In this document: positions 15,006 through 23,776 of the stretch, piece by piece
How the letters are laid out: each line of letters starts with the position of its first letter
Numbering within the stretch: position 1 is the stretch's first letter
Source: an uncultured Eubacteriales bacterium
Lineage (GTDB): Bacteria; Bacillota; Clostridia; Oscillospirales; CAG-272
Length of the DNA: 36,243 nucleotides
Direction of reading: 5' to 3'
NCBI GenBank assembly: GCA_934447715.1
Contig: CAKSER010000014.1
Span: forward strand, 1-36,243
Position numbers and translations under genes: made by a program
The notes under the pieces: generated by a model
Seen by the model: the letters and a program-made list of their open reading frames with translations, nothing else
Database searches by the model: none
What the model was told of the DNA's origin: nothing

Positions 15006-15698
15006 TTATTTTGCCGTGCGGACGGTATTTACCATCTCATCAACATAATACTTCATCTCGGCGCGCTTGGCATCGTCGGCTGCCGACTCGTCCATAACGA
15101 TGTAAGCTACGATAAACGGTACGCCGTCGTGGCTGAAGCCGTAGCCGTAGATCGGGCAGCTAAGCTCGGTGCCGTAATCCTCTGCCTTCTGAACACCCTC
15201 AAACAGCAGCGCGGCGCTTCCGTCGGCAAGCTTTGTTTCTGTGGTTTCAAGCTCGAGCTGTGCATATTTTGCACGGTAGTTCTGCATCAAAACACCGTTA
15301 AAGTTATCATTATACAGCGCCGAAAAGGCATCCTTCAGCGGTGCTTCCTCTGCCGAATAATCGTATGCCGCTACAATAGCATATTTGTTATTTCCGCTCT
15401 CGGTCAGCGCAAAGCCGCAACCGTAATTTTCGGCATGCCATTCGGGAATGGAAATCAGGTAGTGCGGATCTGTCTCGGTAATTTCATAGAGTGCCGGAAG
15501 CGAGGATGACACATCATCTTCATTATCACCGTTATTGCCGGCGTCGGTATTTTCGCTTTTTTGTGCATCGCTTTCCTTGGTTTCGCTTTTTTGCGATTCG
15601 GAGTCGCCGGAATTTGTTTTTTCATTCTTTTTGCAGCCGCACAGCACCGCTGTCATCATCAGTCCGGCAAGGATAAGCGCGAGAATTCTTTTCATCAT
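15006..15698 (-). CDS. Putative lipoprotein of unknown function
   Basis: A 230-aa exported protein with a clear lipoprotein signal: MMKRILALILAGLMMTAV then LCGC, with Cys22 the likely lipidated residue. A low-complexity Ser/Glu/Lys/Asp/Asn linker (about 23-65) separates the anchor from a compact C-terminal domain (about 66-230) with mixed alpha/beta character, ending with a helix YYVDEMVNTVRTAK. No catalytic motif is recognisable, and the family is not known to me. AGGAG lies 9-10 nt before the first of two adjacent ATGs. It is monocistronic, with its own promoter and terminator. Confidence 0.8.
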   Translation of the reverse strand: MMKRILALILAGLMMTAVLCGCKKNEKTNSGDSESQKSETKESDAQKSENTDAGNNGDNEDDVSSSLPALYEITETDPHYLISIPEWHAENYGCGFALTESGNNKYAIVAAYDYSAEEAPLKDAFSALYNDNFNGVLMQNYRAKYAQLELETTETKLADGSAALLFEGVQKAEDYGTELSCPIYGYGFSHDGVPFIVAYIVMDESAADDAKRAEMKYYVDEMVNTVRTAK

Positions 15699-15784
15699 GG
15701 TAAATCTCTCCTATCTGCTTCATTTTTTAAAAATTCGGGTACAGGAATTTACATTTTTATTTTATAGTTTTTATCGTATATCCC

Positions 15785-15813
15785 ATTATATATTATCTTA
15801 AGCTGCATTGCAA
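15785..15813 (-). promoter_or_regulatory. Promoter of the 230-aa lipoprotein gene
   Basis: On the minus strand TTGCAA (15813-15808), a 17-bp spacer and TATAAT (15790-15785), about 85 bp before the start codon. Confidence 0.82.
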
Positions 15814-15911
15814 CCGTTTTTTAACGTGTAAGTCAAAATCTGCTCTTTTCTGCTTCGTTAAAAAGCCGGTACACATCGCATCCGTGTCGGCTGTTTTTGG
15901 GCACAAACCGA

Positions 15912-15940
15912 TTGACACAGGAGGCAAATTGTTATATAAT
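15912..15940 (+). promoter_or_regulatory. Consensus sigma-A promoter of the miaB-mutSL-tgt operon
   Basis: Perfect TTGACA (15912-15917), 17-bp spacer and perfect TATAAT (15935-15940). Transcription should start near 15947. The boxes lie inside the longest open frame of miaB, which shows that the upstream TTG start at 15897 is not used. Confidence 0.93.
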
Positions 15941-15974
15941 AAAGGATAATGTAGAAAAAAAGGACCTATTCCGG

Positions 15975-17393
15975 ATGAATATCAACGACAATTCAAACAG
16001 CTTTAATAATTATATCAATCTTGCAAAAGAAATAGTAATGCAGAAAACCGTAAGCCGCGGATCGCCGCTTAAGGTGTTTGTACAGACCTTCGGCTGCCAG
16101 CAGAACGAAGCGGACAGCGAGCGCCTTTACGGAATGGCATTGTCAATGGGCTATGAATATTCCGACAGCCTCGAAAATGCAGATCTTGTAATATTCAACA
16201 CCTGCGCGGTAAGAGAGCACGCAGAGCTTAAGGCTCTTTCGAAAACCGGTCAGCTGAAGCACAGAAAGGCGCAGAACCCGGACATGATTGTCGTAATCTG
16301 CGGCTGCATGGTGGCTCAGGATCACAGACTGAATGATATCAAAAACAGATATCCGTATGTCGATCTTCTTCTCGGTGCAACATCTCCGCAGATGTTCCCG
16401 GAGTATCTTTACGGAATTTTAAAGGAAAAACACAGAGCATTTCATCCGGATGAAAATGCGGTCATCACAGAGGGCATTCCGGTAAGGCGCGCATCGGATT
16501 TCAAGGCGTGGGTCAGTATTATGTACGGCTGCAACAACTTCTGCACCTACTGTGTTGTTCCGTATGTCAGAGGAAGAGAAAGAAGCCGCAAAAAGGAGGA
16601 CATCCTGCTTGAGGTAGGTCAGCTTGTTTCGGACGGCTACAAGGAAATTACCCTTCTCGGACAGAACGTCAACTCCTACGGGCACGATCTGTATTCCGAC
16701 TACGATTTTGCCGATCTGCTTTCGGACATCTGCAAAATCAAGGGTGATTACTGGATCAGATTCATGACCAGTCACCCGAAGGACGCTTCGCTTAAGCTGA
16801 TTTCGGTTATTGCCGAAAATTCAAAGGAGGATTCAAAGCCTCATATAGCAAAGCATTTTCATCTTCCGCTTCAGGCAGGAAGCGACAGGGTTTTAAAGGA
16901 GATGAACAGGCACTACACAAGCGATGCATATTTTGAGCTTGTAAGGCACATGAAGGAGCAAATCCCCAACATTACCCTTTCAACCGATATAATCGTAGGC
17001 TTTCCGACCGAGACCGACGAGGATTTTGACAGAACGGTCGACATGCTCGAAAAGGTAAGATACGACTCGCTTTATTCCTTTATCTACTCGATAAGAAAAG
17101 GAACTCCGGCAGAAAAGATGGAGCAGGTTCCGGAAGATATCAAGGGAGAGCGCTTTAAAAGGCTTCTTGATGTACAGAACAGAATCTCTTGGGAAAACAA
17201 TCAGAAATATATCGGCAGAGAGGAAAAGGTTCTTGTCGAGGGAAGAAGCAAAACCAATCCGGAGATGATGACCGGAAGAAACGAGCATAACAGGCTTGTT
17301 CACTTCAGGGCTGACGACCAGCTTACAGGAAGCTTCCGCAAGGTAAAAATCACAGGTGCGGATACCTATTCGCTCATGGGAGAGCTTGTATAA
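15975..17393 (+). CDS. miaB: tRNA-2-methylthio-N6-dimethylallyladenosine synthase
   Basis: A 472-aa radical-SAM methylthiotransferase that converts i6A37 to ms2i6A37 in tRNAs reading UNN codons. Domain order: N-terminal UPF0004 domain with cluster cysteines in QTFGCQQNEADSERL, NTCAVREHA and CGCMVAQ; radical SAM core with CNNFCTYC (C186, C190, C193) followed by VPYVRGRERSR; C-terminal TRAM domain to MGELV. This order and the motifs are typical of MiaB rather than MtaB or RimO. The start is ATG 15975, because the promoter lies upstream of it and inside the longer frame; AAAGGA lies about 11 nt before it. First gene of miaB-mutS-mutL-tgt, with 51 nt to mutS, a common Clostridia arrangement. Confidence 0.95.
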   Translation: MNINDNSNSFNNYINLAKEIVMQKTVSRGSPLKVFVQTFGCQQNEADSERLYGMALSMGYEYSDSLENADLVIFNTCAVREHAELKALSKTGQLKHRKAQNPDMIVVICGCMVAQDHRLNDIKNRYPYVDLLLGATSPQMFPEYLYGILKEKHRAFHPDENAVITEGIPVRRASDFKAWVSIMYGCNNFCTYCVVPYVRGRERSRKKEDILLEVGQLVSDGYKEITLLGQNVNSYGHDLYSDYDFADLLSDICKIKGDYWIRFMTSHPKDASLKLISVIAENSKEDSKPHIAKHFHLPLQAGSDRVLKEMNRHYTSDAYFELVRHMKEQIPNITLSTDIIVGFPTETDEDFDRTVDMLEKVRYDSLYSFIYSIRKGTPAEKMEQVPEDIKGERFKRLLDVQNRISWENNQKYIGREEKVLVEGRSKTNPEMMTGRNEHNRLVHFRADDQLTGSFRKVKITGADTYSLMGELV

Positions 17394-17444
17394 TTAAAAT
17401 CGAAAATATAAATCAAATTTTCAAAATGAAACGGACATAACGAT

Positions 17445-20021
17445 ATGGCAGTTACACCGATGATGCAGCAATACCTTGAAATCAAGGAAACCTGCAAGGA
17501 TGCAATACTTTTCTACCGTCTCGGAGACTTTTACGAGATGTTTTATGACGACGCCATTACGGCATCGAAGGAGCTCGAACTCACTCTTACGGGCAAAAGC
17601 TGCGGAGAGCCGGAGAGAGCGCCGATGTGCGGTGTTCCGTTTCATTCAGCGGATCAGTATATCGGCCGGCTTGTAAACAAGGGCTATAAGGTCGTAATAT
17701 GCGAGCAGATGGAGGACCCGTCTCTTGCAAAGGGGCTTGTAAAAAGAGGAATTGTCAGAGTTGTAACCCCCGGAACAATAATCGACAATACGCAGCTCAA
17801 GGAGGAAAAGAACAACTATCTCTGCTCGCTATATATCGAGCCGGAGGTAATTTCGGTCGGCTTTGTCGACGTTTCGACAGGAGAGACCTCCGCCACCGTA
17901 TTTAAAGGCGACGGAAGAATCGATAGGGTGATAAACGAGCTCGGAACCTACTGCCCAAGCGAGATCATTACAAATGTGAACCTTTTAGACTATAAGATAC
18001 TCGGAAACTACATAAAAAGCAGAATCGGCGCGTTTACAACCGAAAATCAGCCGCAGAGGTTTGATTATATAAAGGCATTTGCCCTTACAACACGCGCAAT
18101 CGGCGCATCGGCAAAGGACTATGAAAAGGAAATAATCTGTGCTGTCGGAGCGCTGCTCGGATACGTTTCGGAAACCCAGATGACCGATATCAGCAATATC
18201 AGCAAGCTGACGGTATACGAGGAGGGACAGTATCTCGGAATCGATATTTCCACAAGAAGGAATCTCGAGCTTTGCGAGGCGATGCGCACCGGAGAAAAAA
18301 AGGGCACGCTTTTATGGGTGCTTGACAGAACCAAGTCGGCGGCAGGCGCAAGAATGTTAAGAAAATGGGTGGAGCAGCCGCTTATAAATCAGAAGCAGAT
18401 CACAAAGCGCCAAAGAGCCGTTTCCGAGCTTTTCTCGGAATATATGCTAAGAGAGGATCTTTCATCCGAGCTTTCGTCGGTTCTCGATCTTGACAGGCTG
18501 ATAACAAAGCTGATATATCAGACAGCCTCTGCAAGAGACCTGAGAGCAATTTCGGCGACAGCCTCTGTAATTCCGAATATAAAGCAGCTTTTAAGGGACT
18601 GCAAATCCGACGCACTTGTCGGCATAAGAGACGACCTTGACAGCCTTGACGATATCCGCGAGCTTATAAATACCGCAATCGTCGAGGAGCCGCCGATGTC
18701 GCTTCGCGAGGGCGGATTTATCGCAAGAGGCTACAGCAAGGAGGCTGACGAGCTTTTTGAGATTGTAAAGGACGGTCAGAGCTATGTCCGCAAAATGGAA
18801 GAGGCGGAAAGAGAAAAAACCGGAATCAAGAATCTGAAAATCTCATACAACCGCGTGTTCGGATACTATATTGAGGTGACAAAGTCCTTCATTTCCGAGG
18901 TACCGGAAAGCTATATAAGAAAGCAGACACTAACAAACTGCGAAAGATACATAACCGAAGAGCTTAAAAACATGGAGGCAACCATTTTAGGCGCGTCAGA
19001 CAAGCTATCGGCTCTTGAGTACGAGCTGTTTTCCGAAATCAGGATGAAGATCACAGCAATGACCGAGAGAATCCAGCGCTCCGCTTCCCTTCTTGCAGAG
19101 CTCGACTGCTATGTAAGCCTTGCGGACGTTGCTGCAAGATACAACTACTGCTGTCCGGAGGTTGATTACGGAGACGAAATCAACATAAAAGAGGGTCGGC
19201 ATCCGGTTGTCGAAAGATTCACAAAAAACGAGTATTTTGTTCCGAACGATACCCTTCTTGACACAAACTTCAATCAGCTTGCGCTCATAACGGGACCTAA
19301 CATGGCAGGAAAATCGACATATATGCGTCAGGTTGCGCTTATGGTGCTTATGGCACAGATCGGATCGTTTGTCCCGGCAAAGGAAGCAAGAATCGGAATT
19401 GTCGACAAGATTTTTACAAGAGTCGGTGCATCCGACGACCTTGCCTCCGGTCAGTCTACCTTCATGCTTGAAATGAACGAGGTTGCATACATTCTTAAAA
19501 ACGCAACGAAAAGAAGCCTGATCGTCCTTGACGAAATCGGCAGAGGAACAAGCACCTTCGACGGCATGAGCATCGCAAGGGCGGTAGCGGAATATATCGT
19601 CTCGAAGAAGATCGGGGCAAAAACCATGTTTGCAACCCACTATCACGAGCTTACCGAGCTCGAAGGCTCCCTTCACGGCGTCGTAAATTACAACATTGCC
19701 GCAAAGAAAAAGGGTGACGATATCACATTTTTGCGCAAGATTGTAAGAGGTGCAACAGACGACAGCTACGGCATTGAGGTTGCAAAGCTTGCAGGTGTTC
19801 CGAATGAGGTTATAAATAACGCAAAAAAGATTTTAAAGGAGCTTGAAGGAAAGGGGCTTAGGGTGCCTACGCACACGGTAAAGGAGGAAAACTCCAACGT
19901 CTCAATCGATGACTACAAGGCAGAGGACGTAAGAAAAAGGCTGCTTAATACCGATGTGAACCTACTCACTCCGCTCGAGGCAATGAATCTCGTTTACGAG
20001 CTGAAAAAGCTGGCAGAATAA
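17445..20021 (+). CDS. mutS: DNA mismatch repair ATPase MutS
   Basis: An 858-aa mismatch-recognition protein. The N-terminal domain starts TPMMQQYLEIKE and contains FYEMF, where the Phe-x-Glu pair inserts at the mismatch. Connector, lever and clamp domains fill the middle. The C-terminal ABC-type ATPase has Walker A GPNMAGKS (617-624), VLDEIGRGTSTFDG (Walker B and signature region) and ATHYHELTELE. Length is normal for bacterial MutS1. The ribosome binding site is weak (ACGGACA), so translation may partly depend on upstream coupling in the operon. It is followed 61 nt later by mutL. Confidence 0.97.
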   Translation: MAVTPMMQQYLEIKETCKDAILFYRLGDFYEMFYDDAITASKELELTLTGKSCGEPERAPMCGVPFHSADQYIGRLVNKGYKVVICEQMEDPSLAKGLVKRGIVRVVTPGTIIDNTQLKEEKNNYLCSLYIEPEVISVGFVDVSTGETSATVFKGDGRIDRVINELGTYCPSEIITNVNLLDYKILGNYIKSRIGAFTTENQPQRFDYIKAFALTTRAIGASAKDYEKEIICAVGALLGYVSETQMTDISNISKLTVYEEGQYLGIDISTRRNLELCEAMRTGEKKGTLLWVLDRTKSAAGARMLRKWVEQPLINQKQITKRQRAVSELFSEYMLREDLSSELSSVLDLDRLITKLIYQTASARDLRAISATASVIPNIKQLLRDCKSDALVGIRDDLDSLDDIRELINTAIVEEPPMSLREGGFIARGYSKEADELFEIVKDGQSYVRKMEEAEREKTGIKNLKISYNRVFGYYIEVTKSFISEVPESYIRKQTLTNCERYITEELKNMEATILGASDKLSALEYELFSEIRMKITAMTERIQRSASLLAELDCYVSLADVAARYNYCCPEVDYGDEINIKEGRHPVVERFTKNEYFVPNDTLLDTNFNQLALITGPNMAGKSTYMRQVALMVLMAQIGSFVPAKEARIGIVDKIFTRVGASDDLASGQSTFMLEMNEVAYILKNATKRSLIVLDEIGRGTSTFDGMSIARAVAEYIVSKKIGAKTMFATHYHELTELEGSLHGVVNYNIAAKKKGDDITFLRKIVRGATDDSYGIEVAKLAGVPNEVINNAKKILKELEGKGLRVPTHTVKEENSNVSIDDYKAEDVRKRLLNTDVNLLTPLEAMNLVYELKKLAE

Positions 20022-20082
20022 CAGGCTATAAAAAGGAAAAACCGGGCAAACCGACATATAACTTAAAAAAGCAGGATAAAAA

Positions 20083-22251
20083 ATGGGAATTATTAATGTC
20101 CTTGACACACAGATAGCGAACATGATTGCCGCAGGAGAGGTTGTTGAACGACCTGCCTCGGCGATTAAGGAGCTTATTGAAAACGCAATAGACGCAAAGG
20201 CCACAAAGATCACCGCCGAGATCAAAAACGGCGGCGTTTCCTTCATGCGCGTTGCGGACAACGGATGCGGAATGAGCCGCGAGGATGTTCCGCTCTGTAT
20301 TCTTCGGCACGCGACAAGCAAAATCCGCGAAAAGGCAGACCTGAACGGCATTGCCACTCTCGGATTCCGCGGAGAAGCTCTTGCGGCAATTGCCAGTGTT
20401 TCTCATCTCAGAATCATGACAAAACGCCCGTCGGACGAGCTCGGAACCCTTCTCGACGTAAAATACGGAAAGATCGATTCGATAAGCGAGATCGGCTGTC
20501 AGAACGGAACGACGATAATCGTGGAGGGGCTTTTTGAAAACGTCCCGGCAAGAAAAAAATTTCTCAAGCGCGACATTTCGGAGGCAAACGCAGTTGCAGC
20601 CGTCATGGAAAAGCTTGCACTGTCGCACCCGGAAATTTCGCTTAAATTTATCTCGGACGGAAATATCAAATATGTTACGGCAGGCGACGGCAATCTTAAA
20701 AATGTAATATATGCCGTGCTCGGGCGCAGCTTTGCACATTCTGTCGCCCAGGTCCGCGATATGACAGACGGCGTGACAGTCGAGGGATATATCGGCACAC
20801 CGGAAAATGTCAAGGGAAATCACAACAGCCAGAACTTTTTTATAAACGGCAGATACATAAAGAGCCTTACCGCACAGTCTGCGCTTGATCAGGCATTCCG
20901 CTCCTATATTCAGCCGAACAAATTTCCATGCTGCGTCCTGAACCTAAGCGTTCATCCGGCATTTGTCGATGTCAATGTCCACCCCCAGAAGCTGGAGGTT
21001 AAATTTTCAAACGACAACGCGATCTTCAATGCAGTTTACTGTGCAGTAAGAAACACGCTCATAACAGGCATGAGCCGTCCGGAGCTTAATACCGAACCGA
21101 AAACCAGACACACATCGGATGACTATAAGATTTTCAAAAATATAGTAAACGAAAAGCTCGAGGACGCAGATGCCGCAAGAGCCGTTGCCGATGAGGTCGA
21201 AGCTCTCGGCGTCGGATATGAGCAGATCGAAATCAATACGAATGCGGCACTGCAAAAAAAATACGATTTTGCCCCGATTGTAGAAAAGCCACGGGAAGAC
21301 AGCGCGGCACAGGAAACAGACAGTAAAAAAGCCGGCGGATATTCGGAAAATCACCTAAACAGCCTGAATATTGCAAATATTGCCGGCAGCATCGGCAAAA
21401 GCGTTCTGTCGGGCATAAGCGAAGCCGATAAAACCGACGGCACCGAAAATAACGTAACAAAAGAAAATCCGCAGCAGCCGGAACAGGATATGACGCTGCT
21501 TCGCACCTTTATTTTTAAGGATTATTCCCAGACGGACATTGAAGAGACCGCAGAAGCAAAAAATGAAGAGCATGCAGAAGAAAGCATGCCGTCCGCCCCC
21601 CAAGATCAGCTTTTGCCGAACGCAGAGGATGCGCCCGAAACGATTATGAAGGAACCTGAGGAGCTTCCTTGGTACAGGATACTGGGAGTAGCGTTTAACT
21701 GCTATATTTTCATCGAAATGCGCGACAAAATGATGATAATCGACAAGCACGCCGCTCACGAACGCATCCTTTTCGAAAACATGAGGCAAACCCTTAAGGA
21801 TTACGATCATATATCCCAGATTCTTCTCATCCCGATCGAGCTTTCGCTTTGCCACGAGGCATTTTCCGCAGCCTATGAGCATGCCGATGAAATAAAGTCG
21901 GTCGGATATGACTTTTCCTTAAATCAGGAAAGCAATATTATAACGGTAGTTCAGATCCCGGCGGGGATTCCGACAGCTGCCGCAACAGAGGCATTTGAAA
22001 TGCTCTGCGACAAGCTTGCGTCCGGTACCGGAAATGCAAAAAACGAAATTCACGATTTATATGAAAGCGCCCTGTATCAGGCATCCTGCAAGGCAGCGGT
22101 AAAGGGCGGAATAAGCGACGATGATGCGCATATAAAATGGGTTTGCGACACTGTACTCTCAAGACCGGAGATCAAATTCTGCCCTCACGGCCGCCCTGTC
22201 GCATTTGAAATATCCAAGCACCAGATAGAAAAACGATTCGAAAGATCATAA
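20083..22251 (+). CDS. mutL: DNA mismatch repair protein MutL with endonuclease motif
   Basis: A 722-aa GHKL ATPase linking mismatch recognition by MutS to strand incision. The N-terminal ATPase shows AAGEVVERPASAIKELIENA, DNGCGM and TLGFRGEALAAIASV. A long acidic, low-complexity linker (about 350-525) leads to the C-terminal dimerisation domain. That domain carries DKHAAHERILFE (554-565), the DQHAxxExxxxE nuclease motif with Gln to Lys, and CPHGRP (700-705). These mark the MutH-independent nicking type found in most Gram-positives. AGGAT lies 6 nt before the ATG. It is followed by tgt after 26 nt. Confidence 0.96.
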   Translation: MGIINVLDTQIANMIAAGEVVERPASAIKELIENAIDAKATKITAEIKNGGVSFMRVADNGCGMSREDVPLCILRHATSKIREKADLNGIATLGFRGEALAAIASVSHLRIMTKRPSDELGTLLDVKYGKIDSISEIGCQNGTTIIVEGLFENVPARKKFLKRDISEANAVAAVMEKLALSHPEISLKFISDGNIKYVTAGDGNLKNVIYAVLGRSFAHSVAQVRDMTDGVTVEGYIGTPENVKGNHNSQNFFINGRYIKSLTAQSALDQAFRSYIQPNKFPCCVLNLSVHPAFVDVNVHPQKLEVKFSNDNAIFNAVYCAVRNTLITGMSRPELNTEPKTRHTSDDYKIFKNIVNEKLEDADAARAVADEVEALGVGYEQIEINTNAALQKKYDFAPIVEKPREDSAAQETDSKKAGGYSENHLNSLNIANIAGSIGKSVLSGISEADKTDGTENNVTKENPQQPEQDMTLLRTFIFKDYSQTDIEETAEAKNEEHAEESMPSAPQDQLLPNAEDAPETIMKEPEELPWYRILGVAFNCYIFIEMRDKMMIIDKHAAHERILFENMRQTLKDYDHISQILLIPIELSLCHEAFSAAYEHADEIKSVGYDFSLNQESNIITVVQIPAGIPTAAATEAFEMLCDKLASGTGNAKNEIHDLYESALYQASCKAAVKGGISDDDAHIKWVCDTVLSRPEIKFCPHGRPVAFEISKHQIEKRFERS

Positions 22252-22277
22252 AGAGCATAAGAACACGGAGATACAAA

Positions 22278-23414
22278 ATGGCACTTAAGGTAATCAAGAC
22301 AGAAGGACACGCGCGGCTCGGAATTATGGAGACTCCGCACGGAACGATAAAGACACCGGTATTTATGAACGTCGGAACCGCCGGCGCTATCAGAGGAGGA
22401 GTTTCGACTGCCGATCTGCGCGAAATAAACTGCCAGGTCGAGCTTTCAAACACATATCATCTTCACATCCGCCCCGGCGACAAGGTCATTTACGAGCTCG
22501 GAGGGCTTCATAAATTCATCAACTGGGACAGACCGATTCTTACCGACAGCGGCGGATTTCAGGTGTTCTCGCTTGCAAAGCTCCGCAGAATCAAGGAGGA
22601 GGGCGTGTACTTTTCCTCTCACCTCGACGGCAGAAAGATATTCATGGGTCCGGAGGAAAGCATGCAGATTCAGTCGCATCTTGCTTCGACAATTGCAATG
22701 GCGTTTGACGAGTGCATAGAAAACCCTGCGGAGTATAAGTACACAAAGAACTCCTGCGACAGAACCTACAGATGGCTCGTCCGCTGCAAAAACGAGATGC
22801 AGAGGCTCAATTCCCTTCCCGAGACGATCAACAAGCAGCAGATGCTTTTCGGAATCAATCAGGGAAGCACATATAAGGACATTCGGACCGAGCACATGCA
22901 GAAGATTGCCGAGCTTGACCTTGACGGATACGCAATCGGAGGACTTGCCGTCGGCGAGTCGGCCGAGGAAATGTATGAAATTATCGAAACAGTCGAGCCG
23001 TTTATGCCGAAGGACAAGCCGAGATATCTGATGGGCGTCGGAACACCGCAGAACATCGTCGAGGCAGTATATCGCGGAGTTGACTTCTTCGACTGCGTCA
23101 TGCCCTCCAGAAATGCAAGACACGGCAACCTTTTCACATGGGAAGGCAAGATCAATATCATGAACGAAAGATACATGAAGGATCCGAATCCAATCTCAAA
23201 AAAATGCTCCTGCCCTGCCTGCAGGGATTACTCAAGAGCGTATATAAGACACCTTTTAAAGGTAAACGAGATGCTCGGAATGAGGCTCTGCGTTCTTCAC
23301 AACCTGTTCTTCTACAACGAGCTTATGGAAAAGATCAGAGAAGCCCTTTCGCTCGGAAAATATGAGGATTTCTACAAGACATATGTTAACCGCCTTGCCG
23401 AAAGAGCCGAATAA
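22278..23414 (+). CDS. tgt: Queuine/preQ1 tRNA-ribosyltransferase
   Basis: A 378-aa TIM-barrel enzyme exchanging guanine-34 of GUN-anticodon tRNAs for preQ1 in the queuosine pathway. Asp90 in DSGGFQVFSL fits the general base. Asp272 in FDCVMPSRNARHG fits the nucleophile. The zinc site is C310, C312, C315 (CSCPACRDY) and His341 (LHNLFFY). GGAG lies 7 nt before the ATG. No queA or queCDEF genes are in the window. It is the last gene of the miaB-mutS-mutL-tgt operon, with a terminator 13 bp downstream. The tRNA-modification genes miaB and tgt thus bracket the mismatch-repair pair. Confidence 0.96.
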   Translation: MALKVIKTEGHARLGIMETPHGTIKTPVFMNVGTAGAIRGGVSTADLREINCQVELSNTYHLHIRPGDKVIYELGGLHKFINWDRPILTDSGGFQVFSLAKLRRIKEEGVYFSSHLDGRKIFMGPEESMQIQSHLASTIAMAFDECIENPAEYKYTKNSCDRTYRWLVRCKNEMQRLNSLPETINKQQMLFGINQGSTYKDIRTEHMQKIAELDLDGYAIGGLAVGESAEEMYEIIETVEPFMPKDKPRYLMGVGTPQNIVEAVYRGVDFFDCVMPSRNARHGNLFTWEGKINIMNERYMKDPNPISKKCSCPACRDYSRAYIRHLLKVNEMLGMRLCVLHNLFFYNELMEKIREALSLGKYEDFYKTYVNRLAERAE

Positions 23415-23426
23415 CAGGTAATCGAT

Positions 23427-23464
23427 GCCCCGACAAAATCATGCCGGGGCTCTCATTTTGTCGG
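23427..23464 (+). terminator. Terminator after tgt with a competing hairpin
   Basis: GCCCCG (23427-23432) pairs with CGGGGC (23445-23450), followed by TCTCATTTTG, a terminator-like arrangement. An alternative perfect 10-bp stem, CCGACAAAAT (23430-23439) with ATTTTGTCGG (23455-23464), overlaps it, so the two folds exclude each other. Confidence 0.7.
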
Positions 23465-23495
23465 AATACCACATCTTGTATGCATACCCCGATTG

Positions 23496-23524
23496 TTGAC
23501 AAGATAATGTTTTTATGGTATAAT
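23496..23524 (+). promoter_or_regulatory. Consensus sigma-A promoter of the structured leader and topoisomerase gene
   Basis: TTGACA (23496-23501), a 17-bp spacer and TATAAT (23519-23524) match consensus fully. Transcription should start at about 23531, that is, at the first base of the folded leader element. Confidence 0.93.
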
Positions 23525-23530
23525 TTTTAA

Positions 23531-23705
23531 GTTAAAATATCCACAGAAAAGCTTGCATAGCAAGCTTTTAGGCAATTTGCCTCTCCGTGCTTTGCACGGA
23601 TGTGGATATTGCAACTACAAAAGCAAAATTCCTTTGGGATTTTGGACGGCTTCGCAGTCCGGCGTTTTTAACGCCGCTTTTGTGTTAAAATAATCATACA
23701 AAAGC
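23531..23705 (+). ncRNA. Structured leader RNA: two tandem four-way junctions
   Basis: Module 1: closing stem 23536-23545 with 23601-23610 (10 bp), enclosing hairpins 23547-23569 (10 bp, loop ATA), 23570-23582 (5 bp, loop ATT) and 23584-23600 (7 bp, loop TTT). Module 2: closing stem ACAAAAGC (23617-23624) with GCTTTTGT (23676-23683), enclosing 23625-23643 (8 bp with one G-T, loop TTT), 23644-23660 (7 bp with one G-A mismatch, loop TTC) and 23661-23675 (6 bp, loop TTT). Module 2 has no unpaired base at its junction. A third ACAAAAGC at 23698-23705 could pair instead with GCTTTTGT. It starts where transcription is predicted to start and lies about 70 nt before the topoisomerase start. I do not recognise it as a named RNA class. 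It could be a cis-regulatory leader, a small RNA or a MITE-like repeat. Confidence 0.75.
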
Positions 23706-23776
23706 ACTTGATTTTATTCAGATTTAGAATCAGCAGGGTCATTAATTTCAGAATCTTTTTAAAGGAACGGTCGAAA

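Noticed and set aside
14982..15509. 175-codon plus-strand open frame over the 230-aa lipoprotein
   Set aside because: The minus-strand gene has promoter, ribosome binding site, lipobox and terminator; the plus frame has none.
15897..15974. N-terminal extension of miaB from a TTG codon
   Set aside because: The consensus promoter at 15912-15940 lies within it, so this stretch is not transcribed from that promoter before the real ATG at 15975.
20026..20823. 265-codon minus-strand open frame over mutL
   Set aside because: It is a shadow of the clearly conserved mutL coding frame; cysteine-rich, unconserved-looking translation without a ribosome binding site rationale.
23536..23683. Hairpin cluster as tRNA genes or a CRISPR array
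   Set aside because: The modules look like cloverleaves, but all loops are 3 nt, there is no anticodon loop, T-loop or CCA, and no repeat-spacer periodicity.
23708..23776. N-terminal extension of the topoisomerase subunit
   Set aside because: The 23 extra residues do not resemble the family, and AAAGGA supports ATG 23777.
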